From Aquipuribacter sp. SD81 (GTDB taxonomy: Bacteria; Actinomycetota; Actinomycetes; Actinomycetales; JBBAYJ01): a stretch of 64,000 nt of DNA. The translations under genes were made by a program, and so were the position numbers. Positions 26,229 to 34,582 of the stretch are shown here, in pieces. Where the stretch lies: positions 1-64,000 of the forward strand of contig NZ_JBBAYJ010000013.1 in the NCBI RefSeq assembly GCF_037153975.1. Reading direction: 5' to 3'. Numbering within the stretch: position 1 is the first letter of the stretch; each line of letters starts with the position of its first letter. The notes beneath the pieces are model-generated. The model was not told the DNA's origin, made no database searches, and was given only the letters and a program-made list of their open reading frames with translations.

Positions 26229-26547
26229 GGCACCAGCCCACCACGTCCCGGCCCTCCCGGCACAGGGAGGGCGGGTCGGCGCGTCCCGCCCGGTCGCGCC
26301 TTCGCCCGCTCGTCGCGCCGCCCGACCGGCACGACGCAGCGCCGTCGACGTGCTCACCCGGACGCCGCACCCCGGCCCCGGCCGCCCGTCCCCCGCTCAC
26401 GCAGCGTCGCGCCGACGCTCCCGGCCTCCGCCGTCCGGTGACGCGCCCGTGTGAGCGGTCGAGGCGCCCCTCAACGCGACCCCGCGCGGCGACGACGCCT
26501 CTCGTGCGACCCGGGCACCCGGCCCGGCCACGACAGGAGGCGACCTC
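26229..26547. other. Divergent intergenic region, no gene seen
   Basis: 319 bp between divergent zwf and the metalloprotease gene. I find no coding frame with support and no obvious hairpin. The only clear element is the AGGAGG Shine-Dalgarno at 26535-26540 for the protease. Promoters for both genes must lie here but no consensus pair stands out. Confidence 0.6.
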
Positions 26548-28644
26548 GTGCACCGACGTCCGCTGGGGGCAGCCGCCGCGCTCGCCGTCCTCGTGGCCTC
26601 GCTCGTCGTGCCCGGGGTCTCCCGTGACGCCGAGGCGCCCGAGGGCGCCCCCGTGGCGGCGGCGTCGTACGCCGGACCCGGCCGCGGAGGCTCCTCCGGC
26701 GCCGCGGCCACGCCGTCCGTCGGCGACGACCGCGCGCTCGCGCTGCGGTCCGGCACCGGGACCGGGGCGGGCGGCGCAGACGCGGTCGTCGTCGCCGCCG
26801 GCGGACCGGGCGGTGACCGTTCGGAGCGGCCCGCACCCGGTGACGCCGGCCCGGCCCCCGCCGCCGGACCGCCGGTCGTCCCGCCCCCGGCCGTCCCGGG
26901 GCCGGTGGCAGCGACCCCGGCCGCCGCCCCGGCCACCGCCCCGGCCTCGCCGGCGCCATCGACCACCCCGACCGCCCCGACCACCCCGACCACCCCCGGG
27001 AACTCGGTCCCCACCGCGCCGGCGCCCTTCCGCGAGGCCGCGCCCGGGACCGTCACCGGCACGCTCGTGCGGGTCTGGGTCGACGGCGACGGCGCGGGGC
27101 ACGACGACGCCCACCTGCCGGAGACGTGGCTCGAGGGCGAGGACGGCACCGCCTACCGGGTCGAGCCGACGGCCGTGGCCGACGCGCCCGAGGGCGCGCG
27201 GGTGACCGCCCGGCTCGGGTCGCGCGCCGGCGCGGACCTGCCGCACCCGGTCACCGCCGTCGAGCGCGTCGAGGAGCCCGTCCTCGCGGCGGGGGCGGTG
27301 GAGTTCGGCGAGGGCAGCACCGACGTGTTCGGGGCCGCGGCGGCCACGCTGGAGCACGAGGTCACGGTCGTGCTCGCCTACCCGGCGAAGGGCACGCGCG
27401 ACGGCACGACCACCGCGACGCTCACCGACGTCGTCGGCCGGGGCGCGAACACGTACTGGCAGCAGCAGACCCGCGGCCAGCGCGGCTTCCGCGTGGTCCG
27501 CGCCGTCGGCTGGACGTCGTTCGCCTCGCCGTGCTCGGAGGCCTTCGACGTGTGGAACGAGGTCGCGGCCAAGGTCGGCTGGACCGGCGGCACGCGCCGG
27601 CACCTGCTGCTCTACATCCCGTCGGCGAACGGGTGCGGGTCGGGCCTCGGCACCGTCGGCTCCAGCCCCGACAGCGGCGGGCGCGCCTGGGTCGGCACGC
27701 CCATGCCGTCGATCGTCGCCCACGAGCTCGGCCACAACCTCGGCCTCGGGCACGCGAACGGCCTGCTGTGCACCGACCGCTCCGACGGCACGTACGCCTC
27801 GGGCGCCTGGCAGAGCGGCTGCAGCCACCACGAGTACCGCAACTACTACGACGTCATGGGCGTGTCGTGGTCGAACCTCGGGTCCCTCGCCGCACCCAAC
27901 GCCGACGCGCTCGGCGTGCTGCGCTCCACCGAGCGCCTCGTCACCTCCGAGCCGGTCCGGGTGCACCTCGTGCCGCAGACCGGCGAGGGCCTGCGCGTGC
28001 TGCGCATCGACGAGGGCGCGGCCACGTACTACGTGGAGTACCGGGTGGCGAGCGGCTGGGACGCCTGGCTCGGCAGCAACAGCCGCGGCCTGGACGCCGG
28101 TGTCGTGGTGACCCGGCGCAGCCCGGTCAGCGCCCGGCAGAGCGTCCTGCTGGACGGCTCGGTGACCTCCGGCACCCGTACCTCGGACTGGGCGTCGGCG
28201 CTGCGCCGCGGCACGACGCTGCGGACCGCGAGCGGCGCGACGACGATCACCGTCGAGCAGCAGTCCGACTCCGGGGCGACGGTCGTCGTCACGCGCGAGG
28301 GCCGCAGCCCCGACGCCGTCACCGTCCCCGCAGGCGGCCGCCAGGTCGAGCTGCGCGCCCCGTCGATCAGCACGGCCTCGGTCGGCACCACCGTGTTCGC
28401 CGGCGTGGGCAGCGCACCGGAGGGGACGCTGCTGTGGGAGGTCGTGCAGAACGGCACCGTCCGCGCGTCCGGCACCGCGGTGACCGGCGCGAACGGGCAG
28501 TTCGACACATTCAACGTGCCGGTGGCGCTGCCGGCCGGGACGTACACGTTCCGGGTGCGCGTGCCGGACGAGTCCGACGGCGAGGCCGACGGGGTGCTCG
28601 ACCCGGCGCTGCTCGTGGACCAGACGACCGTCACGGTCCGCTGA
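26548..28644 (+). CDS. Secreted metzincin-type metalloprotease
   Basis: A 698-residue exported protein. A signal sequence (about 1-27) is followed by a low-complexity Pro/Ala/Thr-rich stalk (about 30-155), a small beta domain (to about 255), and a catalytic domain with HELGHNLGLGH at about residue 392, the extended HExxHxxGxxH zinc site, plus a Met-turn-like YYDVMG downstream. Four nearby cysteines probably form disulphides. The last 100 residues resemble a Gmad2 immunoglobulin-like domain (GTLLWEVVQNGTVRASG, LPAGTYTFRVRV). GTG 26548 follows AGGAGG. It is likely a cell-surface or secreted reprolysin-like protease; the target is unknown. Confidence 0.88.
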   Translation: MHRRPLGAAAALAVLVASLVVPGVSRDAEAPEGAPVAAASYAGPGRGGSSGAAATPSVGDDRALALRSGTGTGAGGADAVVVAAGGPGGDRSERPAPGDAGPAPAAGPPVVPPPAVPGPVAATPAAAPATAPASPAPSTTPTAPTTPTTPGNSVPTAPAPFREAAPGTVTGTLVRVWVDGDGAGHDDAHLPETWLEGEDGTAYRVEPTAVADAPEGARVTARLGSRAGADLPHPVTAVERVEEPVLAAGAVEFGEGSTDVFGAAAATLEHEVTVVLAYPAKGTRDGTTTATLTDVVGRGANTYWQQQTRGQRGFRVVRAVGWTSFASPCSEAFDVWNEVAAKVGWTGGTRRHLLLYIPSANGCGSGLGTVGSSPDSGGRAWVGTPMPSIVAHELGHNLGLGHANGLLCTDRSDGTYASGAWQSGCSHHEYRNYYDVMGVSWSNLGSLAAPNADALGVLRSTERLVTSEPVRVHLVPQTGEGLRVLRIDEGAATYYVEYRVASGWDAWLGSNSRGLDAGVVVTRRSPVSARQSVLLDGSVTSGTRTSDWASALRRGTTLRTASGATTITVEQQSDSGATVVVTREGRSPDAVTVPAGGRQVELRAPSISTASVGTTVFAGVGSAPEGTLLWEVVQNGTVRASGTAVTGANGQFDTFNVPVALPAGTYTFRVRVPDESDGEADGVLDPALLVDQTTVTVR

Positions 28645-28662
28645 GGCGCGGGCCGCGAGGGC

Positions 28663-29187
28663 TCACCCGCCGGGGGCGAACTCCCCGGTCTCCCACACCT
28701 CGGTGATGACGTCGGAGCCGGCCGTCTCCAGGGAGTCCTCGCAGCGCACCGCGACGGCCTCCGCGAAGGCCTCCGCGGTCTCCGTGGGCGGGTCCTGCGT
28801 CGTGAGCTCCGACAGCCAGAACCCGCGCAGCACCTGCAGCGCGTACTCCTCGCGCGTGGCCTCCGGCACCCGCAGGAGGTCGCGGCACGTGCCCGGTACC
28901 TGGGCGAGGGCGTCGTCGACGGCGTCGCGCGCCTGCTCGCGCGCCTGTGCGCTGCCGACCTCACCCGCACCGGCCGTCGCCTCCACGACGGCCTCACGGG
29001 CGGCGTCCTCGACCGCGGTGCGCGCGACCTGCTCGGCCTCCGCGCAGCCCGCGAGAGCCCCGAGCGCGAGGAGCCCGGCGGCCACGACGGCGGCCGGGTG
29101 CGCCCGCCGACGACCGCGGCGCACCGGGGAGGCGGCGGGCGCACCGGGTGGACGGGGGGAGCCGGGGCCGGTGGTGTGGGGGGTCAT
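28663..29187 (-). CDS. Putative lipoprotein
   Basis: A 174-residue protein with a basic N-terminus, hydrophobic segment and lipobox ALAGC (Cys about 49), so it is predicted to be exported and lipid-anchored. The mature part is Ala/Glu/Asp-rich and helical with two further cysteines (PGTCRDLL, VRCEDSL). No family is recognised. ATG 29187 is the only good start ahead of the signal sequence. It is convergent with the metalloprotease, 18 bp away. Confidence 0.75.
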   Translation of the reverse strand: MTPHTTGPGSPRPPGAPAASPVRRGRRRAHPAAVVAAGLLALGALAGCAEAEQVARTAVEDAAREAVVEATAGAGEVGSAQAREQARDAVDDALAQVPGTCRDLLRVPEATREEYALQVLRGFWLSELTTQDPPTETAEAFAEAVAVRCEDSLETAGSDVITEVWETGEFAPGG

Positions 29188-29260
29188 CAGGCTCTCGAGT
29201 GTGACAGAGGACGACCGCACCGTCCGGGATCTGCGACGGCTCGGGTGTCCCGCCGCCTCG

Positions 29261-31168
29261 TCAGCGCCCGGCGGCGTACCCCTGGGCGCCGCGGGCGTTG
29301 GCCGCGGCGCGGAGCACCCCGTGCTCGACGCCCACGACGCACGTCCGGCCGAGCTGCCAGCCGTCGCCGAGGGCGACGCGGTGCCCCCGACGGCGCAGGT
29401 CCGCCACGACGTGCGGGGCGAAGCGGTCCTCCAGCAGCAGCGAGCCCGGCTCGGCCGCGCGCGGGTGGAACGAGCTCGGGGCGTGGTCGGTGTGGAGCAT
29501 CGGCTCGTCGAGCAGGGCCTGCAGCGGCGTGAGCCGCGACGGTGGCTCACCGGTCCGGCGGCCGTGGTGCGCCGCGGCGAGCACGCGCGCGAGGTACACC
29601 GTCGTCCACTGGTCCTGCTGGTCGCCGCCCGGCGTGCCGAGGCCGAGCCACGGCACGCCGTCGCGCAGCACGAGGGTCGGCGACAGGGTCGTGCGCGGGC
29701 GCCGGCCCGGGCGCAGGGTGGCGGGCAGGCCGCGCTCGACGCGGAACATCTGCCCGCGCGTGCCGAGCGGGAAGCCGAGCGCGGGCACGACCGGGCTGGA
29801 CTGCAGCCAGCCGCCGCTCGGGGTCGCCGACACCACCGTGCCCCAGCGGTCGACGACGTCGAGGTGGACGGTGTCGCCGCGCGTGCTGCCGTCGGCGGCG
29901 GCCGCGGCACCCCGTCCCCGGTCGACGGTCGGCTCACCGGCGCCGACCGCGGCGCCGGCCTCGGCGGTGCCGTCGCGCCACGCCTCCCACCGCCGGGTCA
30001 CGGCGAGCGGGAGCACGGGGCTGCGCCCGCCCGGGCTCCCCGGGCGCAGGCCGTCGGCCCCGGTGTCCGCCGCCTCACCGATCAGCCGCGAGCGCTCGGC
30101 GAGGTAGGCGTGGTCGAGCAGGTCCGCGAGCGGGGGCGGGGTGTCGCCGGAGTCGCCGAACCACGCCTCGCGGTCGGCGAGCGCGAGCTTCGTCGCCTCC
30201 GCCCAGGCGTGCAGCCACGCCGGGTCCTCGCGGCCCTCGGCGTCGGCGAGCGGCCCGCTGCCCACGCCGAGCGCCCCGAGCACGCCGAGGACCTGCAGCA
30301 TGACCGGGCCCTGACCCCAGGCCCCGGTCTTGCAGACCGTCACGCCGGGGTGCTGCGGCAGGTCGAGCGTCGCGGGCTCCTCGACGGTGGCGCGCCAGGC
30401 GGCGAGGTCGTCGCCGGTGAGCAGTCCGCCGTGGACCTCGCCGCTGGAGTCCAGCCACTCGGTGGTGCGGCAGAAGTCGTCGACGGCCTCCGCGACGAAG
30501 CCGGAGTACCACGCGGCCCTGGCGCGCTCCCACTGCTCCTCGTGCCCACCGGTGCCGGCCGCCTCGACCACGCGCCGGTAGGTGTCGGCGAGCGCCGGCA
30601 GGCGCAGCAGCTCCCCCGCGACGGGCACGCCGTCCGGGCCGTCGCCCACGAGGTAGGTCGCCGCCGAGGTCGGCCAGTGCGCGCGCAGGTGCGCCGCGGT
30701 ACGCGACAGCGTCGCCTCGACCCGGTCGAGCACGGGCGCGCCGTCGGCGGCCAGGGCGATCGCCGGGGCGAGGACGTCGGCGACCGACCACGTGCCCCAG
30801 CGCTGCACGAGCAGCGCCCACGCCCCGAACGACCCCGGCACGGTGGCGGCGAGCAGCCCGGTGCCCGGCACGTGGTCCAGACCGAGCGCCTCGAACGCCT
30901 CGGGGGTCGCCGCCGCGGGCGCGACGCCCTGCCCGCACAGCACCTGCACGGGCTGCCCGGGCGGGGCGAGCAGGATCGGCACCTCACCGGCGGGGCCGTT
31001 GAGGTGCGGCTCGACGACCTGCAGCGCGAAGCCGGCGGCCGCCGCGGCGTCGGGGGCGGTGCCGCCGCGCTCGAGCACGGACTGCCCGACGGCGGTGGCG
31101 AGCCAGTGCGTGGTCGACACCATGCCGAAGGTGCCGGCGAGCTCGGGACGGGTGGGGGGTGCGCTCAC
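29261..31168 (-). CDS. ggt: Gamma-glutamyltransferase family protein
   Basis: A 635-residue Ntn-hydrolase precursor. The region DTVHLDVVDRWGTVVSATPS matches the autoprocessing site, with the Thr of TVHLD as predicted new N-terminal nucleophile of the small subunit (about residue 415). GTPGGDQQDQW is the conserved C-terminal loop. Family members hydrolyse or transfer gamma-glutamyl groups; in mycothiol users such as actinomycetes the substrate may differ from glutathione. No signal peptide is visible, so it is probably cytosolic, like YwrD-type members. GTG 31168 has CACGAT 7 nt upstream and no Shine-Dalgarno. Confidence 0.85.
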   Translation of the reverse strand: MSAPPTRPELAGTFGMVSTTHWLATAVGQSVLERGGTAPDAAAAAGFALQVVEPHLNGPAGEVPILLAPPGQPVQVLCGQGVAPAAATPEAFEALGLDHVPGTGLLAATVPGSFGAWALLVQRWGTWSVADVLAPAIALAADGAPVLDRVEATLSRTAAHLRAHWPTSAATYLVGDGPDGVPVAGELLRLPALADTYRRVVEAAGTGGHEEQWERARAAWYSGFVAEAVDDFCRTTEWLDSSGEVHGGLLTGDDLAAWRATVEEPATLDLPQHPGVTVCKTGAWGQGPVMLQVLGVLGALGVGSGPLADAEGREDPAWLHAWAEATKLALADREAWFGDSGDTPPPLADLLDHAYLAERSRLIGEAADTGADGLRPGSPGGRSPVLPLAVTRRWEAWRDGTAEAGAAVGAGEPTVDRGRGAAAAADGSTRGDTVHLDVVDRWGTVVSATPSGGWLQSSPVVPALGFPLGTRGQMFRVERGLPATLRPGRRPRTTLSPTLVLRDGVPWLGLGTPGGDQQDQWTTVYLARVLAAAHHGRRTGEPPSRLTPLQALLDEPMLHTDHAPSSFHPRAAEPGSLLLEDRFAPHVVADLRRRGHRVALGDGWQLGRTCVVGVEHGVLRAAANARGAQGYAAGR

Positions 31169-31206
31169 CCGGTCGATCGTGGGCGCCGGGCCGCCCGGCT
31201 GCACGC

Positions 31207-31698
31207 TCAGGCGGCGACGAGGTACTCCTCCCACGCCGGGTCGCGCTGGTCGGCGCCCTTGACCACCCACGCGCTGCCGCGTGGGGTGTAGGGCCGGGAG
31301 CGCAGCGTCCAGCCCATCTCCTCCGGCGTCCGGCTGCCCTTGACGTTGTTGCACCGCACGCAGCAGCCCACGAGGTTGGCCCACGAGTCGACGCCGCCGC
31401 GGCTGCGCGGCATGACGTGGTCCACGGTGGTCGCCGACCCGCCGCAGTACGCGCAGCGGTGCCCGTCGCGGCGCAGCACGCCGCGCCGGCTCACGGGCAC
31501 GTGCGTGGCGTACGGGGCGCGCACGTAGCGGTGCAGCAGCACGACGGAGGGCCGGACGAAGCGGGTCGTCGCGCCGACGACCTCCTCGGCGTGCGCGGCG
31601 ACGACCGTCGCCTTGCCTGCGAGGACGAGCACGACGGCCCGCCGGAACGACACGACCGCCAGCGGCTCGTAGCCGGCGTTGAGGACGAGGGTGCGCAC
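31207..31698 (-). CDS. HNH endonuclease family protein
   Basis: A 163-residue protein of a family widespread in actinobacteria. The N-terminal half (VRTLVLNAGYEPLAVVSFRR) is conserved; the HNH module has CAYCG, TVDHVMPRSRGG and CVRCNNVKGSRTPEEMGW, giving two zinc CxxC pairs around the catalytic His. A general DNA-processing role is likely but undefined; it is not next to a restriction system. GTG 31698 has AGGAGG five nt upstream. A strong hairpin lies 50-80 nt upstream in its leader. Confidence 0.88.
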   Translation of the reverse strand: MRTLVLNAGYEPLAVVSFRRAVVLVLAGKATVVAAHAEEVVGATTRFVRPSVVLLHRYVRAPYATHVPVSRRGVLRRDGHRCAYCGGSATTVDHVMPRSRGGVDSWANLVGCCVRCNNVKGSRTPEEMGWTLRSRPYTPRGSAWVVKGADQRDPAWEEYLVAA

Positions 31699-31747
31699 TA
31701 CGGCCTCCTGCACGGGCCCGGGGGACGGCACCCGCCCCCACGACGAC

Positions 31748-31779
31748 GAAGGCGCCGTCCCACACGGGACGACGCCTTC
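31748..31779 (-). promoter_or_regulatory. Strong hairpin in HNH gene leader
   Basis: GAAGGCG-C-CGTCCC pairs with GGGACG-A-CGCCTTC around an ACAC loop: 13 of 14 positions pair. It would form in the 5' leader of the HNH mRNA, 50-80 nt before its start, as an attenuator, stability element or terminator of upstream transcription. No T-run follows. Confidence 0.55.
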
Positions 31780-32025
31780 ACGGACGGGCAGCAGCACGAG
31801 CGGCTCCGACTGGACCGGCTGCTGCGGTGCTCGGGGAGCACATGGCCGCGCACGAACGCGTGGCCCCGTCCGGGCCCCGTCGTCGTGGGTCGCGCCGTGC
31901 GCACCGCGTGCACGTCCGAAGCGTAACCCGCGACCCCCGCGGCCGGGCAGGTTGCGGCTCCTCGTCGTCCGTGTCGCGCCCGTCGCGTCCGTCCCGCCCG
32001 TGTCGCGCCGGTCGCGGCGCCGACC

Positions 32026-32031
32026 TACCGT
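32026..32031 (+). promoter_or_regulatory. -10 box for leaderless photolyase mRNA
   Basis: TACCGT lies 6 nt before the GTG start of the photolyase gene and no Shine-Dalgarno is present, so transcription should begin at or next to the start codon. Confidence 0.65.
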
Positions 32032-32037
32032 CGCCGC

Positions 32038-33471
32038 GTGGCGTCCGAGTCCTCCGAGCAGGCCCCCGCCGTCCTGTGGTTCCGGCGCGACCTGCGCCTC
32101 GCCGACCACCCGGCGCTGCTGGCCGCGACGGGCGCGGAGCCCGGCGACGGCCCGGGCGGGCGCGCGGTCGTGCCGCTGTTCGTCGTCGACCCCGCGCTGT
32201 GGGGGCCCTCGGGGGACCCGCGCCGCGCGTGGCTGCTGCGCTCGCTGCGCGCCCTCGACGAGCGGCTCGACGGCGGGCTCGTCGTGCGCGAGGGCGACCC
32301 GGCCGACGTGGTCCCGGCCGTGGCCCGGGACGCCGGCGCCGGGGAGGTCCACGTCACGGCCGACACCGGGCCGTACGGGCGACGCCGCGACGCCGCCGTC
32401 GAGGAGGCGCTCGGCGACGGCGTCTCGCTCGTGCGCACCGGAACGCCGTACGCGGTCGGTCCGGGCAGCGTGCTCAACGGCTCCGGCGAGGCGTACAAGG
32501 TGTTCACCCCGTTCTACCGGGCGTGGCTGCGCCACGGCTGGCCGTCGCCCGGCCACGACGTCGAGCCGGGCGACGTGTCGTGGGAGCAGGTGGAGGGGCG
32601 GGAGTGGCCGAGCGAGCCCGACCTCGGCGACCTCGAGCTGCCGGAGGCAGGCGAGGCGGCCGCCCGCGAGCGCTGGGAGTCCTTCCGCGACGACGGGCTC
32701 CTCACCTACGCCGAGACCCGCAACTCCCCGGCCGTCGACGGCACGAGCGGGCTGAGCGCGCACCTCAAGTACGGGGAGGTGCACCCGCGCACGCTGCTCG
32801 CCGGGCTCGGCCGCCTGCTGGACGACGGCCGGCTGTCCACGGACTCGAAGGACTCCGTCGACACCTTCCGCAGCGAGCTCGGCTGGCGCGAGTTCTACGC
32901 CGACGTCCTGTGGCACCACCCGCGCACCGCGCGGGAGTACCACCGCGAGGAGTACGCCGACCTCCGCTACGACTCCCCGTCGCGCGGGGCCGGTCGCAGC
33001 CGGCTCGAGGCGTGGCAGGAGGGCCGCACGGGCTACCCGTTCGTCGACGCCGGCATGCGCCAGCTGCGGGCCGAGGGCTGGATGCACAACCGGGTCCGCA
33101 TGGTCGTCGCGAGCTTCCTCGTCAAGGACCTCCACCTGGAGTGGCAGGTGGGCGCCCGGTACTTCCTGCGGTGGCTGCGCGACGGCGACCTCGCGAGCAA
33201 CAACCACGGCTGGCAGTGGGCCGCAGGCTCCGGCACCGACGCCGCGCCGTTCTTCCGCATCTTCAACCCCGTCACCCAGGGCGTGAAGTTCGACCCGGAC
33301 GGCGACTACGTGCGCCGCTACGTGCCCGAGCTGCGCCACGTGGCCGGGAAGGCCGTCCACACCCCGTGGGAGGTCGAGGACGGCTACGACCACAGCTACC
33401 CGGAGCGGGTCGTCGACCACGCCGCCGAGCGCGCCGAGGCGCTCGACCGGTTCGGCGCCGTCCGGCCCTGA
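32038..33471 (+). CDS. phr: Deoxyribodipyrimidine photolyase
   Basis: A 477-residue cryptochrome/photolyase-family enzyme that repairs UV-induced cyclobutane pyrimidine dimers with FADH- and light. N-terminal antenna domain begins VLWFRRDLRLADHPAL. The FAD-binding helical domain has TSGLSAHLKYGEVHPR, the WREFYADVLWHHP region, GYPFVDAGMRQL, WMHNRVRMVVASFLVKDL and NNHGWQWAAGSGTDAAPFFR (split motif), including Trp residues of the electron-transfer chain. Length and motif order match class I CPD photolyases. Leaderless GTG start at 32038. A structured RNA element follows its stop. Confidence 0.94.
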   Translation: MASESSEQAPAVLWFRRDLRLADHPALLAATGAEPGDGPGGRAVVPLFVVDPALWGPSGDPRRAWLLRSLRALDERLDGGLVVREGDPADVVPAVARDAGAGEVHVTADTGPYGRRRDAAVEEALGDGVSLVRTGTPYAVGPGSVLNGSGEAYKVFTPFYRAWLRHGWPSPGHDVEPGDVSWEQVEGREWPSEPDLGDLELPEAGEAAARERWESFRDDGLLTYAETRNSPAVDGTSGLSAHLKYGEVHPRTLLAGLGRLLDDGRLSTDSKDSVDTFRSELGWREFYADVLWHHPRTAREYHREEYADLRYDSPSRGAGRSRLEAWQEGRTGYPFVDAGMRQLRAEGWMHNRVRMVVASFLVKDLHLEWQVGARYFLRWLRDGDLASNNHGWQWAAGSGTDAAPFFRIFNPVTQGVKFDPDGDYVRRYVPELRHVAGKAVHTPWEVEDGYDHSYPERVVDHAAERAEALDRFGAVRP

Positions 33472-33544
33472 GCGAAATGCCCTCGACGTCCCGCGGTGCG
33501 CCGACGTACGGTTCCGAGCACACGGAAGGGAGGTGATCCGAGGA

Positions 33545-33583
33545 ATGACAATCCTTCGGACGAGTGAGGTGGCTGCCCGCTGA
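33545..33583 (+). CDS. 12-codon leader peptide candidate
   Basis: ATG-initiated ORF encoding MTILRTSEVAAR then TGA. The start is 5 nt after a Shine-Dalgarno with 11 bases of perfect anti-SD complementarity, far stronger than any other in the window. The last codons form the 5' arm of the 10-bp stem, so a translating ribosome would melt it. No run of one regulatory codon is present, so it need not sense an amino acid; ribosome or initiation state is an alternative signal (inference). Confidence 0.5.
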   Translation: MTILRTSEVAAR

Positions 33584-33640
33584 GCGGGAGCCCCTGAACC
33601 AAGGACTCGACTGCCAGGCGTAGACCACGGCAGCCACCGC

Positions 33641-33700
33641 AGCCCCCGGGTGTCGCACCTCGTCCACGCGACGGGTGACCGTGTCACCGCCCCGGGGGCT
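33641..33700 (+). terminator. Terminator-like long hairpin
   Basis: AGCCCCCGGG (33641-33650) is perfectly complementary to CCCGGGGGCT (33691-33700). Inside sits a second hairpin, GGTGAC (33674-33679) with GTCACC (33683-33688). There is no T-run, as usual for high-G+C actinobacterial terminators. It lies 14 bp before the SMP-30-like gene. Confidence 0.65.
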
Positions 33701-33714
33701 GTCCCCTGCCCGCG

Positions 33715-34524
33715 ATGAGATCCACCGGTACCGCCGGTCTGCCCCCCGTGACCACGACCACGTTCGCGACGGGCATCGGCATGGGTGAGTCCGCCCGCTG
33801 GCACCGCGGCCGGCTGTGGCTGTGCGACTGGGTCGCCGGCGAGGTGCTCGCGTTCTCCCCCGCCGGCGACCGCGAGGTGGTGACGCGGGTCGAGGGCGTG
33901 CCGTTCTCGGTCGACTGGTTGCCCGACGGCCGCCTCGTGGTGTGCACCTCCGACGGCGTGCGGGTCGGGCCGGGCCTGGAGCCCTACGGCGCGCTCGGGC
34001 GACCGTGGAACGAGATCGCCGTCGGCCCCGAGGGCCACGTCTTCGTCGACATGCCGGGCTCGATGCCGTGGGAGGACCCGGCGCCCGGCGTCGTCGCGGT
34101 CGTCCGACCCGACGGGAGCAGCGACGTCGTGGCCGGCGGCCTCGCCTTCCCCAACGGCCTGGCCGTGGTGGACGGCGGCGCGACGCTGCTCGTCGCGGAG
34201 TCCCACGCCGCCCGGCTCACCGCCTTCACGGTCGGGGCGGACGGCTCGCTGACGGACCGTCGGGTGTGGGCCGACCTCGGCGACGGTGCCGCCCCGGACG
34301 GCATATGCGTCGGGACGGACGGGACGGTCTGGTACGCCGACGTGCCGAACGCCCACTGCCGCCGGGTCGCGGAGGGCGGGGAGGTGCTCGCCACCGTGCC
34401 GCTCGGCTCGGGGGCGTTCTCGTGCGCGCTCGGCGGCGACGACGGCCGCACGCTGTTCGCGGTGGTCGGCGACTGGGACGGCCACGGCGTCACGAACGGG
34501 CGGGTGCTCGCGACGCCGGTGTGA
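33715..34524 (+). CDS. SMP-30/gluconolactonase/LRE family protein
   Basis: A 269-residue six-bladed beta-propeller. Metal-site elements are visible: GMGESARWHRGRLWLCDW (Glu near 25), PNGLAVVDGG (Asn near 144) and APDGICVGTDGTVWYADV (Asp near 198). Such enzymes hydrolyse gluconolactone or other lactones in the cytosol with Ca2+ or Zn2+. ATG 33715 is taken as start; GTG 33748 is an alternative and neither has a Shine-Dalgarno. Its expression may depend on read-through of the preceding structured element. Confidence 0.82.
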   Translation: MRSTGTAGLPPVTTTTFATGIGMGESARWHRGRLWLCDWVAGEVLAFSPAGDREVVTRVEGVPFSVDWLPDGRLVVCTSDGVRVGPGLEPYGALGRPWNEIAVGPEGHVFVDMPGSMPWEDPAPGVVAVVRPDGSSDVVAGGLAFPNGLAVVDGGATLLVAESHAARLTAFTVGADGSLTDRRVWADLGDGAAPDGICVGTDGTVWYADVPNAHCRRVAEGGEVLATVPLGSGAFSCALGGDDGRTLFAVVGDWDGHGVTNGRVLATPV

Positions 34525-34545
34525 GGCCTCGCCCCGTGACCGCGA

Positions 34546-34577
34546 CGACCACGGCGACCACGGCGACCACGGCGACC
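34546..34577. repeat. 9-bp microsatellite between convergent genes
   Basis: Three and a half copies of CGACCACGG lie between the SMP-30-like gene and pdxH. GCCCCG (34531-34536) and CGGGGC (34577-34582) flank it and could pair, making the repeat a loop of a weak terminator. Confidence 0.7.
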
Positions 34578-34582
34578 GGGGC

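Larger units (their letters stand above)
31699..32037. other. Divergent intergenic region with leader hairpin
   Basis: 339 bp between divergent HNH and photolyase genes. It contains the HNH Shine-Dalgarno, the hairpin at 31748-31779 and the photolyase -10 at 32026-32031. The remaining roughly 240 bp shows nothing I can assign. Confidence 0.6.
33507..33700 (+). ncRNA. Structured leader or small RNA with micro-ORF
   Basis: A free-standing unit between the photolyase stop and the SMP-30-like gene. It shows a -10 TACGGT (33507-33512) with TCGACG 18 bp upstream; a Shine-Dalgarno GGGAGGTGATCC (33528-33539) in which the last 11 bases are the perfect complement of the 16S rRNA 3' end; a 12-codon ORF (33545-33583); a 10-bp stem GGTGGCTGCC (33568-33577) with GGCAGCCACC (33629-33638), whose 3' arm can instead pair with CTGCC (33611-33615); and a terminator. 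Mutually exclusive stems around a translated ORF are the architecture of an attenuator. I have a vague memory of similar actinobacterial sequences but cannot name a family. Confidence 0.6.
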
